A stretch of DNA of 64,000 nt from Tridacna crocea (taxonomy: Eukaryota > Mollusca > Bivalvia > Cardiida > Cardiidae). The notes under the pieces are model-generated. The model had not been told where the DNA came from, ran no database searches, and saw only the letters and a program-made list of their open reading frames with translations. Positions within the stretch are counted from its first letter, which is position 1. Each line of letters begins with the position of its first letter. The translations under genes were made by a program, and so were the position numbers. Location: NCBI GenBank assembly GCA_943736015.1, contig OX031056.1, positions 63,763,277 through 63,827,276 on the forward strand. Reading direction: 5' to 3'. This document shows positions 30,756 through 40,703 of the stretch, piece by piece.

Positions 30756-33192
30756 GGTAACAGGACGTTTCGCCCCCAAGACGTTTTCCCCCTGGTCGTT
30801 TTCCCCCTGGTCGTTTCGCCTCTATTTTTCAACCCTAGTCGTTTCGCCCCCGGACCCTAGTCTTTTCGCCCCCAAACCATTTCCTCCCCTAGTCGTTTCG
30901 CCCCCAAAATAATTTAACGAGAGAAGCAGAGAGACAATGAGCACTTTAAGAGAATAATGGTTCAAAGATTCTTGAATGATAGTGTATATTAAGAATTATT
31001 ACATTAGATCTAATTAAAATCATGAAGTAATCGAGGCCACATGTACATAGTACATAAGCTAATTAGCTTCTACAGAATCATAATTCTCTGAAAAGAAGAA
31101 GAAAAAAATTTATATACATACATGTTTACCGATGTAAGTGTCCTTGATAGTCTTTTGATACAATAAACTGAAGTATTAAGGTTTTTCATCGATACCGTTG
31201 ATCACCTTGTTTATTTGGTTGAGTTATTAATCACGCAATGTTTTTCGCGCAATGAATGTGACTAATGCTGAGGTGTAAAAATGCATGTTTTATGCAAAAT
31301 TAAACTTCTTTAATTATATCTGCAAGATTTTTTTTTTTTTACCCAAAAAGTAAAATGAAAAATCATGACAAGAAAAAAACTAGACTGAATATATATACTG
31401 ATATAACTGCCGTTGTATAGTTATGTAATAGAATCATCATTTCCAAATGAAACGTGAATGTCCGTAAATAGTTTATATATACATGTATTATAAAAAAGCC
31501 AATCCTAGATTAAGGTTAAAATTCAGAATAAAAAAAAAAAAAATAGGGAAAAGAGTAATTTAGAACTGTATCTCCTTTTGTCACGATGCTGATCACCTAC
31601 GTATAGCAGACAAAGATGATGCACCACATGACGCCGACCTGATCTCGGTCTTTGCCTCTCTTTCACCTTCTAGGTTATCTTTTAAAAGATTAATGACACC
31701 AAAAATTGTTTTCTGCTTGAAAGAGTCCACCGTGTTGTTGGTCAAAAGGCTACCACGTGCTGTCATTATCCTATTAGGCCACTGATTATCAACTCGTTAA
31801 TTATGTATTACGCAATCTTTGTCAATTTGACTTCGCTACTGTGAAGTCGCTTAATTGATTATGTAATCTTTTGTCACAATATGCATTACTTTCAATATTG
31901 TCTGCGCCAATTTTTATCAAAAGGTACAGATGCGTTTATATACCTTTATGTAGAAATACAAATGTGTAAAGAGATTTCGCTGTCTTGATTTATCATTTAT
32001 ATTTCTGAGGTTCATCGTAAAAAGGGTTGATATTATACAGAAAAGTTGTGAACTTCAATCCAGATTGCGTCCTTCTATCCGTCTCTCCGTTCGTCCAAAG
32101 CCATTTCTCCAAAACTCCTGGACTAAATTGGATGAAACTTCATATATGAAGGATCTTGCGCCGATGTATTTTTCTCGGTTTTCCAATTTGACGCTGTATC
32201 ATGGAAAAAGGGGGTTTCTTGTAAAAAAACAATCAATTTCTACTAATAACTCCGTCAGTTTTCGTAAAAATTCCATGAATCTTCGCATTCATATTGTTTA
32301 TGAAAAGTTTCAACATGTGCCCCCCTTTTTTTAATCTATGTCAAACCATATTATGGGAAAAAGGTGCTTAATGTCTGATAAGTTGTTGCCTTTATTGCCC
32401 TTAGTAAATTGAATATTGACAAATGCTGTTTGGCAGACGGGACCAAACACAAGTAGCCTGTTTCACCCCCACCCTCCTCTCCTGTGACCAACTATTTACC
32501 AACAGCCTTCACTTTCCTAAACAGAGACCTGTTCGGGGAGCACAATCCGTCTACGATGGCTCTTGTTTTACTCTTTATTGTTTCCATGTACAAATAACAC
32601 AAAAAAGGGGAGGTGTTTTGGTAAAATGCAATAACCGTTGATAGCCTGGTACTTGAAAGAAAGCAATTTAAAACAATGTGGAAAAAAAGTAAATTCCGGT
32701 TACCAGTATTTACTCCTCTTTTCATTGAATTAGACTATTCAGACACTAACATCACAATTTGAGCAACTCTTGAAACTTCCTTTTTTTCTGTCAGTAACCG
32801 AAAAATTGGCCGTTGTAAAGCTAGGGTGATGATTCTTTCATTAATAGAAGCTTTTTGCTTTCTTTTTAATGTAACAATTTTTACCCTCTTACCACACGAG
32901 TAAGAATTAAATTTTTGATAAGGGTCTCATTGTCCAAATTATGCAAATGCCAAACAAAAAAATGCATATTGTGTTTCTTAATATTGTCCTGCTATTAAAA
33001 TTTATAAAAGTTCTAAGGTGCAATTCAGCTTTTCTAGAAAAGGGGGCGAAACGACTAGGGGGGAAACAACCAGGGGGGCGAAATGACCAGTGGGAGCGAA
33101 ACGACCAGGGGGGAAAACGACCTGGGGGGAAACATCTTGGTGGCGAAACGACTAGGGGAGGAAATGGTTTTGGGGCGAAATGTCGCGGAACC
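30756..33192. mobile_element. ~2.4-kb foldback-like element with TTTCGCCCC-rich inverted ends
   Basis: Ends of about 150 bp consist of repeats of GGTCGTTTCGCCCCC/GACGTTTTCCCCC, inverted between 30756-30910 and 33040-33192. The word GCAGTCGG flanks both sides (30748-30755, 33193-33200), extendable to 9 bp as CGCAGTCGG, and is a target-site duplication. An 8-bp reading suits hAT, 9-bp suits MULE. The A+T-rich interior encodes no recognisable transposase, so it is non-autonomous. It is inserted in a CPSF4 intron. Confidence 0.75.
32655..32730. repeat. Decayed MITE core
   Basis: AAAACAATGTGGAAAAAAAGTAAA, GGTTACCAGTATTTACTCC: a diverged family-1 core inside the 30756-33192 element. Confidence 0.4.
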
Positions 33193-33568
33193 GCAGTCGG
33201 AAGCGAGACCAACTGACTTTCGACTATAGTCTGTCATCGGCCCACCACTAAGGTATACTACTCTAACCGACGCCGTGAACAGAAAACCAATCAAGCACTA
33301 AACAGCTGATGCGCGTGCGTAATAAACATAAACATCCTGTATCGTGATCGAAGAGACAATCTGAAATTTCAGTTTTACTTTCATTTTGTGTTCCCCATGA
33401 ATTAACCTGCAATTTCAATTTTACGGGACAAATTTATAATTCAATAGTTTTAAAATGTACTTGTCCAACAGGACGAACTTGGCATTTTTTCTACTCGCCC
33501 GAAGCCAAATGTTACTCGTCAATACGAGCGGATCAGTGGAATTTTACTGTTAAGCTAAGCAGTGCAGC

Positions 33569-33796
33569 TTAACCCATTACCTCACAATCCCTAATTTTGA
33601 CGACCCTGAGAAAGTAGCCTTTAGAAAACATTGTGGGAAAATGAGAAAATGCTGGTAACCAGCATTTTCTCCTTTCCCCACAATGTTTTCTACCCTTCAC
33701 AAAACAAATTTTAAATTTTCAGTCACTCTTATTTTGTCCTCTGCAAATGCTTTTGATTTGGACAAGTATAAAATTCTGTCGTTTGGTAATGATTAA
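33569..33796. repeat. TTAA-type palindromic MITE copy
   Basis: TTAACCCATTACCTCACAATCC to TCGTTTGGTAATGATTAA, hairpin near 33655. Confidence 0.78.
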
Positions 33797-34034
33797 GTAA
33801 ACTGGTAAACCATAATCAAAGGTGCACAAAGTAGTTGAAGTGTTTCACTACTTTTCTTTTTCTTTCGCTCTGGTGGCCATCCCACTTGACCAAGTAGAAC
33901 CATCTGAGTAAATATAGCACTGGGTCATCAAAGGAGTATTCCTGTGGACTAATTTCAACCCTTCAAGTGCCTTTCAAAACAAAAATTTTCTCTGTGGCCA
34001 CAAAACATGCTGTCTGGTCTGGATATATTATCGA

Positions 34035-35019
34035 GTGCCCTAACTGCGCCACTGCCCTAACTCCGCCACCTTTCTTATTTTCATCAAAATCTCGCCATGT
34101 TTCAGAGTGTGGAGACTGATAGTGCGAAAAGTTTTTACTACATCATAGTAAATACATTCCAATGGTTTTCACCCCAAATTGAGATGTAAGCAGATAATTA
34201 TTTTGATTTTTATGTCCTCTCACTGTTTTCCTATGTATTTTCTTAAAGCAATTTTTTTTCATCAAAAATAACCTCTAAAGTCACGAAATACAACTGTAAG
34301 CGCATCTGAGATGCTTCATCTGCAAATGTTTACATTTTATGAATGAAAATCATGTGACAAAACAAATTTCTCTAGGGCCAAACAAATCTTTATAGATAGT
34401 TTTTGGTTCCACAGTCCTTAACTGGTATTTGCTTTCTCCATTTTAATTAAAGCCAAACTCATGATTGATCAGATGAACAAATAAACAATATTCTCATGTT
34501 GCACCTAAGAAAGCTTAACAAGAAATTTTAGAGAAGAAGGCCGCTATTTATTTAATGTACCTCGCACCACTCTCAGGTACAGGTTACCAAGAAAAGAGCA
34601 TTCTCAAACAATAACCACTGGTAAATCACCTTCATTGATGCTAGAGAACTAGTGGAACACATGAAATCAATGACAAACCCCTGAAGTTATTTATTTTGAA
34701 ACAACTCAATGTTGAAGTTACATTTGTTAAAAAAAATAATAACATTAACAATCTGGCCTAATTTTTCGAGACTTGGGAGAATTTGTCATGTTATGCCAGC
34801 TGGCGGAGTTAGGCACACAAAAAAAATGGTGGTTGTTTGTTTGACATCCAGTTAAGTTTGATCAATTTTGGAAGTTTAAAATTATTGTACACATGAATTT
34901 TGATGGAGATTGATGGAAAAAGAACACATTTGACTTTTGCATTTATTTTTCTTTTTGTTATTATCTTCTATTTATATTTTTGTTCCCAGATAAAGCTTAG
35001 AGTGGCGCAGTTTGGGCAC
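34035..35019. mobile_element. ~1-kb TIR element (GTGCCCTAACTGCGCCACT ends)
   Basis: The left end GTGCCCTAACTGCGCCACT is matched inverted by AGTGGCGCAGTTTGGGCAC. A related word (CTAACTCCGCCACC) and its inverse (GGCGGAGTTAGGCAC) also lie inside. No coding signature. It sits in the CPSF4 intron downstream of exon 35189-35348. Confidence 0.65.
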
Positions 35020-35188
35020 CCGAGCATAGATCAACCTTTTTGTTGAAACACTTTAGTCAAAAGCAACAATGAAGCTGCAATTATTTTAGCCTTGGTTCTC
35101 ACCAGGTTTAAACTGTGCTTTTTTTCAAAGCATTCCTCTTAAGGGACATAAATACACTGGTTTAACTGGTCAAGGATAAAGCAATTAC

Positions 35189-35348
35189 CTTGGTATCTGT
35201 ATTTGTGCTGTCTAAGCTCTGGACTGGCTGGTTTCCTTGTTTTGGACACACAACTGATTTATGACCTGGCTCACCACACGCATGGCACACCACACTACTT
35301 TTCTTCACCTGCAGACTCAAGTCAGGTACAGGCAAATCATACTTTGGA
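35189..35348 (-). CDS. CPSF4: CPSF4 exon: first CCHC zinc knuckle
   Basis: On the minus strand, between GTCTTTCCAG and ACCAAG|GTAATT. With the upstream exon's CA it starts H-P-KYDLPVPDLS, equivalent to the FMHPRxELP junction of CPSF30. It then carries CHACGEPGHKSVVC, a canonical CX2CX4HX4C knuckle. Two knuckles are typical of some invertebrate CPSF30 proteins, whereas the human protein has one. The exon lies 401 bp from the left end of the Polinton. Taken alone the knuckle could suggest a retroelement Gag, but splice sites and frame fit CPSF4 exactly. Confidence 0.9.
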
Positions 35349-35743
35349 CTGGAAAGACAATACAAAATGTTTGCTTAGCATCAATAATTATTCAATCCCT
35401 AGAGTGCTATATAAACCCAACACTGGTTCACATTCAGTCTAGAAACAAGACAAAAATAATCACGATTTCATAGTTGCTTTTTTCTAGACTGTTTCAGCAG
35501 AGTTGACAGTATAGATATAGATCAATCTGCATAATTTGTGGAGCCTGATCTTGATCTATACTTGTCACAAAAGCAACTACAGTCAAACATTGGAAGCCTG
35601 AACATCGCTGGGACAAGGTGATGTGTTTGAAATATTGATAGTTTGACATATCCATATTTCAAGTTATGAAGTGGTCAGTGAACTCTTTTTGCATCTTTTT
35701 AACTTTTGTACTTGGAAATATCACATAAAACACATTACATACC

Positions 35744-35749
35744 CTTGTA
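35744..35749. repeat. Left flank duplicate of the Polinton (CTTGTA)
   Basis: CTTGTA here and CTTGAA at 58447-58452 flank the element; five of six bases agree, as expected for an aged 6-bp target duplication. Confidence 0.6.
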
Positions 35750-36377
35750 AGTAGTTAAATATTGAGAGTTCTGGGGCAAGTCCCTTTTTTCGCGTGTGCA
35801 TGCGTTTTTTTTGGGGGCAAGTCGCGTTTTTCGCGTTTTTACGTTTTTTGACCTTTTGACCTTTCCCCCTCGCGAGGTCATCGCGCTCATGTGACCCCGA
35901 GCGGGGTCAAGGTCACAGAGGGGGGTCAAGGTCACAGAGGGGGGTCAAGGTCACAGAGGGGTCAAGGACACTGTGGGGTCAAGGTCAAGAGCCTCGTTTC
36001 CATATCTAGGTCATAGCCTCGTTTCCATATCTAGGTCATAGCCTCGTTTCCATATCTAGGTTAAGGTCTTCCCTCCCTCCATTCGTCCCTAAGGTCTCCC
36101 CTCCCTCCTTCCATAAGGTCTTCCTTCCCTCCTTCCTATAAGGTATAAGGTCTTCCCTTCCTCTCCTTCCTTCCGTCCGTGAGGCATAAGGACTTCCCTC
36201 CCTTTCCTCGTGAGGTCAAGTGACCCCGAGCGGGGTCAAGGTCACAGAGGGGGTCAAGGTCAAGAGCCTCGTCTCTAAAATGCGGCGGTTCTCTCGATAT
36301 ATATTGCCGCTAAAGCAATATATATCATCGTTATTTTATCTTATAATGTCCCCAAGCTAACGTACTCACCTTATCAT
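35750..36377 (+). repeat. Polinton left terminal inverted repeat
   Basis: It matches 57821-58446 inverted with about seven differences, two of them one-base indels. It contains minisatellite blocks GGTCAAGGTCACAGAGG (four or more), CCTCGTTTCCATATCTAGG (three) and CCTTCCCTCC-like repeats. Its inner end is a mirrored copy of the last PolB codons. Confidence 0.92.
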
Positions 36378-36438
36378 GTTTTAACATTAGAACTAAACAC
36401 TAGTTTAATATAGGAATAATTCGCTATGATAAATTCAC

Positions 36439-38028
36439 TTAATGAACAAATATTAACAAAATCGCCCATTTTAACGTTGATAGTTTCTTAGGAACAGCTT
36501 CAGTGAATAACAAAGTCTCCATGTAGTAAGGTACCCAATTTTCTAGTGTTTTATAGCAGTTGCCAACCGTGATATTAAAATGAAAACGAAAATTACTAAG
36601 TGATTGCTCACTTTCTATACACACATACACCTTTACTAGTTTTCCATCCAGTGGCACCAAATACCCACCGAAAGGTTTAAATATATTAGATCTTAATGGT
36701 ACACCATCAAAAGAAAATGGAAAAGAAGTCATTTCTATATTTCCTTCTGCGAAACCTGTGGTAGAAAACACATACTCACGCGCAGCCTTAATTTCAGTAT
36801 CAATATAATCCTTAGATACTAAATTATACGACACTAGATCATCCACATATTTTTTATTTACCGCATCATTGTCACTCGTAAAACTATCCTGATACAAACC
36901 AACTCGGCTCGCTGTTGCCAATACACCTTTAGCTACGTAGTGAGGACCATCACTCAGTAAAACCGCAACCTCATTTCCACCCGAATCAGTTACTTTATTC
37001 GTTTCTTTAAACGCGTCAGCATCATCTACATATCGCTTATGTACCGCTTCATACGGTTCTGTAGGATTTGGAAGGTTTAAAATGGGGTTGAAACCCATGT
37101 TTAATTTAGTTGTAGTTATATAAGCACCGTTTTCTTTTAAAAACGGATTTTCGCTAACGACGGCAACGTTTCTGGTTACGATAGCGTTTACTTTCTCATC
37201 CACGTAACGCTTGCTGGTAGCGTCATCGTTGGCGGATGGCTCGGGTAAATTCGCTAATCTTTTTGTTCCCATGTCGATAATCGCCGTCGCTTTATAGTGA
37301 CCGTTTTCTTTCAAAAAAGGAAGGTTTTTTAAATGATTCGCGTACTCTTTCGTAATATTATCGACGTATCTTTTATTAACAGCTTCTTTTTCATTTACTG
37401 GGTCGGGAAGGCCGGTTATTTTCTTTTTTCTGAAGTGTATATCTCCTTTTACTTGATATCCTCCCTTTGTTCTTTTTTCAAACGCTTGATTGTCTTCTAA
37501 ATCTTCTATTTTTTTATCGGTGTACATTTTGTTAACCGCATCATTTTCATTTTGCGGATTTCTTACGTTTTCTATAGAAAAGCCTTTCATACTAATCTTA
37601 TCTTTAGCTTCGTACCCGTTTCGATTCGTAAAAGGATTTACAGATTCAAAGTGGTATCTAAGTCTTTGGTTAAATCTATCGGTATACATTTTGTTAACTG
37701 CATCACCATCCTCAGCAGGAGGAGGTAGATTTTTTAGCTTGTGAGTGTTGTCAAAATCTAAAGAACCTTTTACTAAAAAGCTATCGTTTTTTTTACCTCC
37801 TATCACTCCTGAACCCTTTGTATTGTCTACGTAATTTTTTGTAGCAACATCTTGCGGATTAGCTGGGTTACTAACCTTCGTAAGTGTGTTACCATTCATA
37901 TTTATGGAACCGGTAACTTTAGTTGTTCCATCTTTTCGTAAAAAAAAATTATTTATGTAAGAGAGTGACACACCATCATCTCTTGTTGTAACACCATCTC
38001 TCGTTTTTCCAAATTTGTCAACAGACAT
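36439..38028 (-). CDS. Fibre-like repeat protein of the Polinton
   Basis: 529 residues, leftmost Polinton gene. After about 35 N-terminal residues come seven degenerate units of roughly 45-55 residues, each ending in a motif like DAVNKxYVD (VATKNYVD, DAVNKMYTD twice, EAVNKRYVD, DATSKRYVD, EAVHKRYVD, DAVNKKYVD) preceded by an LPxP-like turn. The same motif recurs in trimeric shafts of phage tail fibres. The last ~120 residues lack repeats and could be a globular head. By position and architecture it is a candidate vertex fibre attached to the penton of a Polinton virion (inference); no enzymatic motif is visible. The frame is fully open. The start is the first ATG, beyond the protease stop at 38043. 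Confidence 0.8.
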   Translation of the reverse strand: MSVDKFGKTRDGVTTRDDGVSLSYINNFFLRKDGTTKVTGSINMNGNTLTKVSNPANPQDVATKNYVDNTKGSGVIGGKKNDSFLVKGSLDFDNTHKLKNLPPPAEDGDAVNKMYTDRFNQRLRYHFESVNPFTNRNGYEAKDKISMKGFSIENVRNPQNENDAVNKMYTDKKIEDLEDNQAFEKRTKGGYQVKGDIHFRKKKITGLPDPVNEKEAVNKRYVDNITKEYANHLKNLPFLKENGHYKATAIIDMGTKRLANLPEPSANDDATSKRYVDEKVNAIVTRNVAVVSENPFLKENGAYITTTKLNMGFNPILNLPNPTEPYEAVHKRYVDDADAFKETNKVTDSGGNEVAVLLSDGPHYVAKGVLATASRVGLYQDSFTSDNDAVNKKYVDDLVSYNLVSKDYIDTEIKAAREYVFSTTGFAEGNIEMTSFPFSFDGVPLRSNIFKPFGGYLVPLDGKLVKVYVCIESEQSLSNFRFHFNITVGNCYKTLENWVPYYMETLLFTEAVPKKLSTLKWAILLIFVH

Positions 38029-38042
38029 CTTATTTTCTATTA

Positions 38043-38458
38043 CTAAAATAATTTATTTAAAACATTTTGGAATTCATTCCCTAAACCCAACTCTTTAAGT
38101 ATGAACAAACATAAATGTCCGCAAAACACCTCTCCAGCTGGCTGAAACTGATCACTATTGTAATGTATTGGACTTTTTAGGTACTCTTTAATTTCGATAG
38201 GAGGTTGTATACCGTAACTGTCAAAGTAATATTTAGTTTTGCCGTTTTATACCAAGCAACCCAATGCGTACCAGACCTGCCAGTGTCATCGAGGTTTAAT
38301 ATACCGCATTCCTTTTTTCTACACTTTCTCGGTAAAGTGTTTCGTAAAAACACTCCCCTAAAAGAAGGAATCTTTAATCGTTTTGCCGCACTTTCCAATT
38401 CGAAATTGTTTAACGGCCTATTCGGTAAAATTACGTTTCCAACTGCGATATTTCTCAT
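38043..38458 (-). pseudogene. Adenain/Ulp1-like capsid maturation protease, frameshifted
   Basis: A cysteine protease of the adenovirus-protease type, which in Polintons is thought to mature capsid proteins. The first frame (from ATG 38456-38458) carries FRGVFLR, ECGILNLDD and the catalytic His in GTHWVAWY. A one-base loss near 38230 then moves the rest to another frame, where FDSYG (Asp) and FCGHLC (nucleophilic Cys) are still readable up to a stop at 38043-38045. All three triad positions therefore survive but are split between frames. Total length, about 138 codons, is short but normal for Polintons. It starts 2 bp after the integrase stop, so the two were probably co-transcribed. Confidence 0.88.
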
Positions 38459-38460
38459 TT

Positions 38461-39615
38461 TTATACGTTTACAATATCATTATTATCAACCCACGAATTA
38501 AACTCATCGGAATAACCTTTCCATTTTACTAACGATTTATTTTTTCCTTTTTTAATAACTCTTTCTATCCTATACAACTCCTGACTAGTTTTTTGTAGCT
38601 CAGGTTCATAAAAGGTACCTTGTATTTCTTCTCCATTAAGGTCTTTAATTTTATATGTTATGGGCTCGGTATTTTTTACCGTTGAAACCGTAAAAACCTC
38701 TTCAGTCCATCTAGTGGTATAACCTTTCTCAAAAGTCTTTTTCTTTTTAGTTATCCTTACTTTATCTCCAACGGAGAACTTAGGTTTTACGTGTCTTATT
38801 TCGAAATGATTGGGGTAAAGATTTTTCGAAACTAAAGTTTCGTTTTCTTTTTTACTCGCGTCTACCAGTGTCATCTTAATAGAAGAATGTCTCGTGTTAT
38901 TATATTCTTTAACGAGGTCAGGCAACACGTTAATGTAAACGCTCGTAGAGTTAGCGGAAAAATACTTCCACATTTTTTCTTTCATTGTTCTAATCCATCT
39001 CTCAACTACGCTAGATTTTTCTTCATTCTCGGTAGAATACAATTCAATCAAGTCTTTAACTTCCTTGTTATAAAACTCTTTTCCTTTATCCACCCACATT
39101 TTCTCTGGTTTTCTCTCCTTAAAAATACTCTTTAATGCTTTAGCGACAGACTTTCCCGTTTTGTCTTTTAATGGTATTAGATAACCGTATTTAGAAAAGA
39201 TGTCAATAACAGCGAGAAGATATTTTACGCCTCGGTTAAATTTAGAAAATGCTTGCATGTCTACTAAATCTGCGGCCCATATCCTATCAATACCGTTTAC
39301 CACGACTCTCCTTCTCTTAAATTTTCTTCTTACGGGTTTGTGTAATTCTTCCGCTAAACTCGTCATGCTGAAAGTTTTTTTTTTAACCCCCATCCCAAAC
39401 TTTGCTTTTGTTCCAATTAAGGAAGAAACAACTCCTCTTTCCATTTTCTCTCTTAAAGTGGGATTGTAAATACCTTTTAGCTCCGCTAACATATTTTTAT
39501 CGCATACAGCATTACGAGTTTTAGTATCATCGTGTTTTAAATAACAGACATCATGGTTATAGGCGGCATGATCAACACGGTTGATTGGTTTACTCCATTC
39601 CTTCCAAGTTAAATC
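38461..39615 (-). CDS. PLA2-like domain fused to Polinton integrase and chromodomain
   Basis: One open frame, entered by frameshift from the 39609-39863 piece. First comes a phospholipase-A2-like segment resembling the parvovirus VP1 unique region: NRVDHAAYNHDVCY with the catalytic HD dyad. A basic linker follows (ELHKPVRRKFKRRR), then the retroviral-type integrase core: DLVDM (first Asp), WVDKGKEF (second Asp), and the third acidic residue in the VVERW segment after the ENEE stretch. The C-terminus is an SH3-like part and a chromodomain (YRIERVIKKGKNKSLVKWKG, then FNSWV). The integrase inserts the element's ends into host DNA; the chromodomain may guide it to chromatin. The ATG at 39490-39492 is only an internal start. 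Whether PLA2 and integrase are one protein or two in live relatives is unknown. Confidence 0.88.
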   Translation of the reverse strand, partial: DLTWKEWSKPINRVDHAAYNHDVCYLKHDDTKTRNAVCDKNMLAELKGIYNPTLREKMERGVVSSLIGTKAKFGMGVKKKTFSMTSLAEELHKPVRRKFKRRRVVVNGIDRIWAADLVDMQAFSKFNRGVKYLLAVIDIFSKYGYLIPLKDKTGKSVAKALKSIFKERKPEKMWVDKGKEFYNKEVKDLIELYSTENEEKSSVVERWIRTMKEKMWKYFSANSTSVYINVLPDLVKEYNNTRHSSIKMTLVDASKKENETLVSKNLYPNHFEIRHVKPKFSVGDKVRITKKKKTFEKGYTTRWTEEVFTVSTVKNTEPITYKIKDLNGEEIQGTFYEPELQKTSQELYRIERVIKKGKNKSLVKWKGYSDEFNSWVDNNDIVNV

Positions 39616-39863
39616 GGGTTTAATCTTTTTTTAAGTTTAGTACCCGGTCCCGTAAAATTGTGACCTGGGATATGCATCTCGAAAGGCACACGGTTAATTA
39701 TCTCGTTTAGAACTGATCCACCCTTTTTAGATGCCTTTATAAACTGGGTTTTAGTTGTTCCGCAAACCACACATTTTCCTCGTCTCATATTTCTTCCATT
39801 CTTACTAACAGTATATTCTATGTTACTCGTATCAGTAACTGTTTTACATTTAACGCAATACAT
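39609..39863 (-). CDS. Zinc ribbon and calcium-loop part of the PLA2-like protein (N-terminal piece)
   Basis: 84 residues to a stop caused by a one-base deletion at about 39615-39617. Cys 3, 6, 31 and 34 (CVKC, CVVC) form a zinc ribbon like the DUF5679 domain of giant viruses and Polintons. Residues 60-83, with PFEMHIPGHNFTGPGTKL, match the calcium-binding loop region of VP1-type PLA2. The catalytic half continues in the next frame (38461-39615). In parvoviruses this domain opens endosomal membrane during entry; a similar role in a Polinton particle is inference. The start sits directly after TATATAAA on the minus strand. Confidence 0.8.
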   Translation of the reverse strand: MYCVKCKTVTDTSNIEYTVSKNGRNMRRGKCVVCGTTKTQFIKASKKGGSVLNEIINRVPFEMHIPGHNFTGPGTKLKKRLNPI

Positions 39864-39901
39864 TTTATATAAATAATATAAAAAAGTTATATAAAAAAAG
39901 G
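39864..39901. promoter_or_regulatory. 38-bp divergent Polinton promoter
   Basis: Between the leftward zinc-ribbon/PLA2 gene and the rightward ATPase lies only A/T-rich DNA with TATATAAA abutting each start: TTATATAAAAAAAGG on the plus strand and TATATAAA on the minus strand. Transcripts in both directions must have almost no 5' leader. Confidence 0.6.
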
Positions 39902-40678
39902 ATGAACGTAATAGATTTATCGTGGAATGAAGTACTATCGAGGAGATTTAATCACCCTCTTTTACCAAAGAGTATCAGAGGGTTAATCGTGGGTAAATCA
40001 GGATGTGGTAAAACCACTCTTCTACTTAACCTTTTGCTTAGACCGGATTGGCTCGACTACGACGAGTTAAGTGTTTTTGGAAAAAGTCTTTTTCAACCGG
40101 AATATCGTATACTTAAAAAAGCCTTTGAAGAAAGACTGCCGAAAGAGGGTATTTTAAAGTTATTTAACACGCGAGATGAAATACAGAATTTAGACGTTTC
40201 TCCGACAGCTTTGGTTGAAGAATGGGCAAAAACGTTTAAAAATAAATCGGAAATAAAATGTAGTTTCTTTGAAACTGCGAACGATGTACCTGACCCACGA
40301 GAATTAAATCCGGAACATAAAAATCTAATGATTTTTGACGATTTACTTTTAGAAAGACAAAGTACGCCTGAGTGCTACTATATTCGTGGAAGACATAGTA
40401 ATGTTGATTGCTTTTACCTTTCACAAAATTATTTTAGGTTACCGAGGCAAACTATTAGAGAAAATGCAAATTTCATTTGTCTTTTCCCGCAAGACCAAAA
40501 AAACATTAATCATATTTATGGCGATCATGTAAGTGAAGATATGCCTAAGGATGAGTTTAGAAGATTTTGTTTTAAGTGTTGGGAAAAGCCATACGGTTTT
40601 GTTATCATCGATTTAACGAGTAAAAAACATAATGGAAAGTACAGACACGGTTTCGATAACTTTTTTATACCGAGTTAA
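39902..40678 (+). CDS. Genome-packaging ATPase (A32-like, FtsK/HerA superfamily)
   Basis: 258 residues. Walker A GKSGCGKTT lies at residues 32-40 and Walker B NLMIFDDLL near residue 143. A sensor-like LSQNYFRLPRQTIRENAN segment follows, where the Gln and Arg typical of viral packaging ATPases are seen. The family pumps DNA into preformed capsids in poxviruses, iridoviruses, virophages and Polintons. The frame is intact. It is first in the rightward gene cluster; the tail overlaps an in-frame upstream extension of the next gene, whose true start I place at 40704. Confidence 0.93.
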   Translation: MNVIDLSWNEVLSRRFNHPLLPKSIRGLIVGKSGCGKTTLLLNLLLRPDWLDYDELSVFGKSLFQPEYRILKKAFEERLPKEGILKLFNTRDEIQNLDVSPTALVEEWAKTFKNKSEIKCSFFETANDVPDPRELNPEHKNLMIFDDLLLERQSTPECYYIRGRHSNVDCFYLSQNYFRLPRQTIRENANFICLFPQDQKNINHIYGDHVSEDMPKDEFRRFCFKCWEKPYGFVIIDLTSKKHNGKYRHGFDNFFIPS

Positions 40679-40703
40679 AAAAATTATATTTAGTATAAAA
40701 AAA

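Noticed and set aside
32065..32641. ORFs of 72-89 residues inside the 30756-33192 element
   Set aside because: No transposase motif, no codon pattern, and no continuation by splicing could be seen.
35162..35365. CCHC zinc-knuckle ORF as a retroviral or LTR-element Gag fragment
   Set aside because: Splice sites at 35348 and 35189, correct phase with exons on both sides, and the HPKYDLP junction make it a CPSF4 exon.
36439..38028. Bacteriophage contamination because of tail-fibre-like repeats
   Set aside because: The gene is between Polinton TIRs, in phase with Polinton gene order, and the locus sits in a CPSF4 intron.
40632..40703. Upstream ATG of the penton gene
   Set aside because: It would overlap the ATPase by 47 bp and lacks the TATAAAAAA start motif found at 40704.
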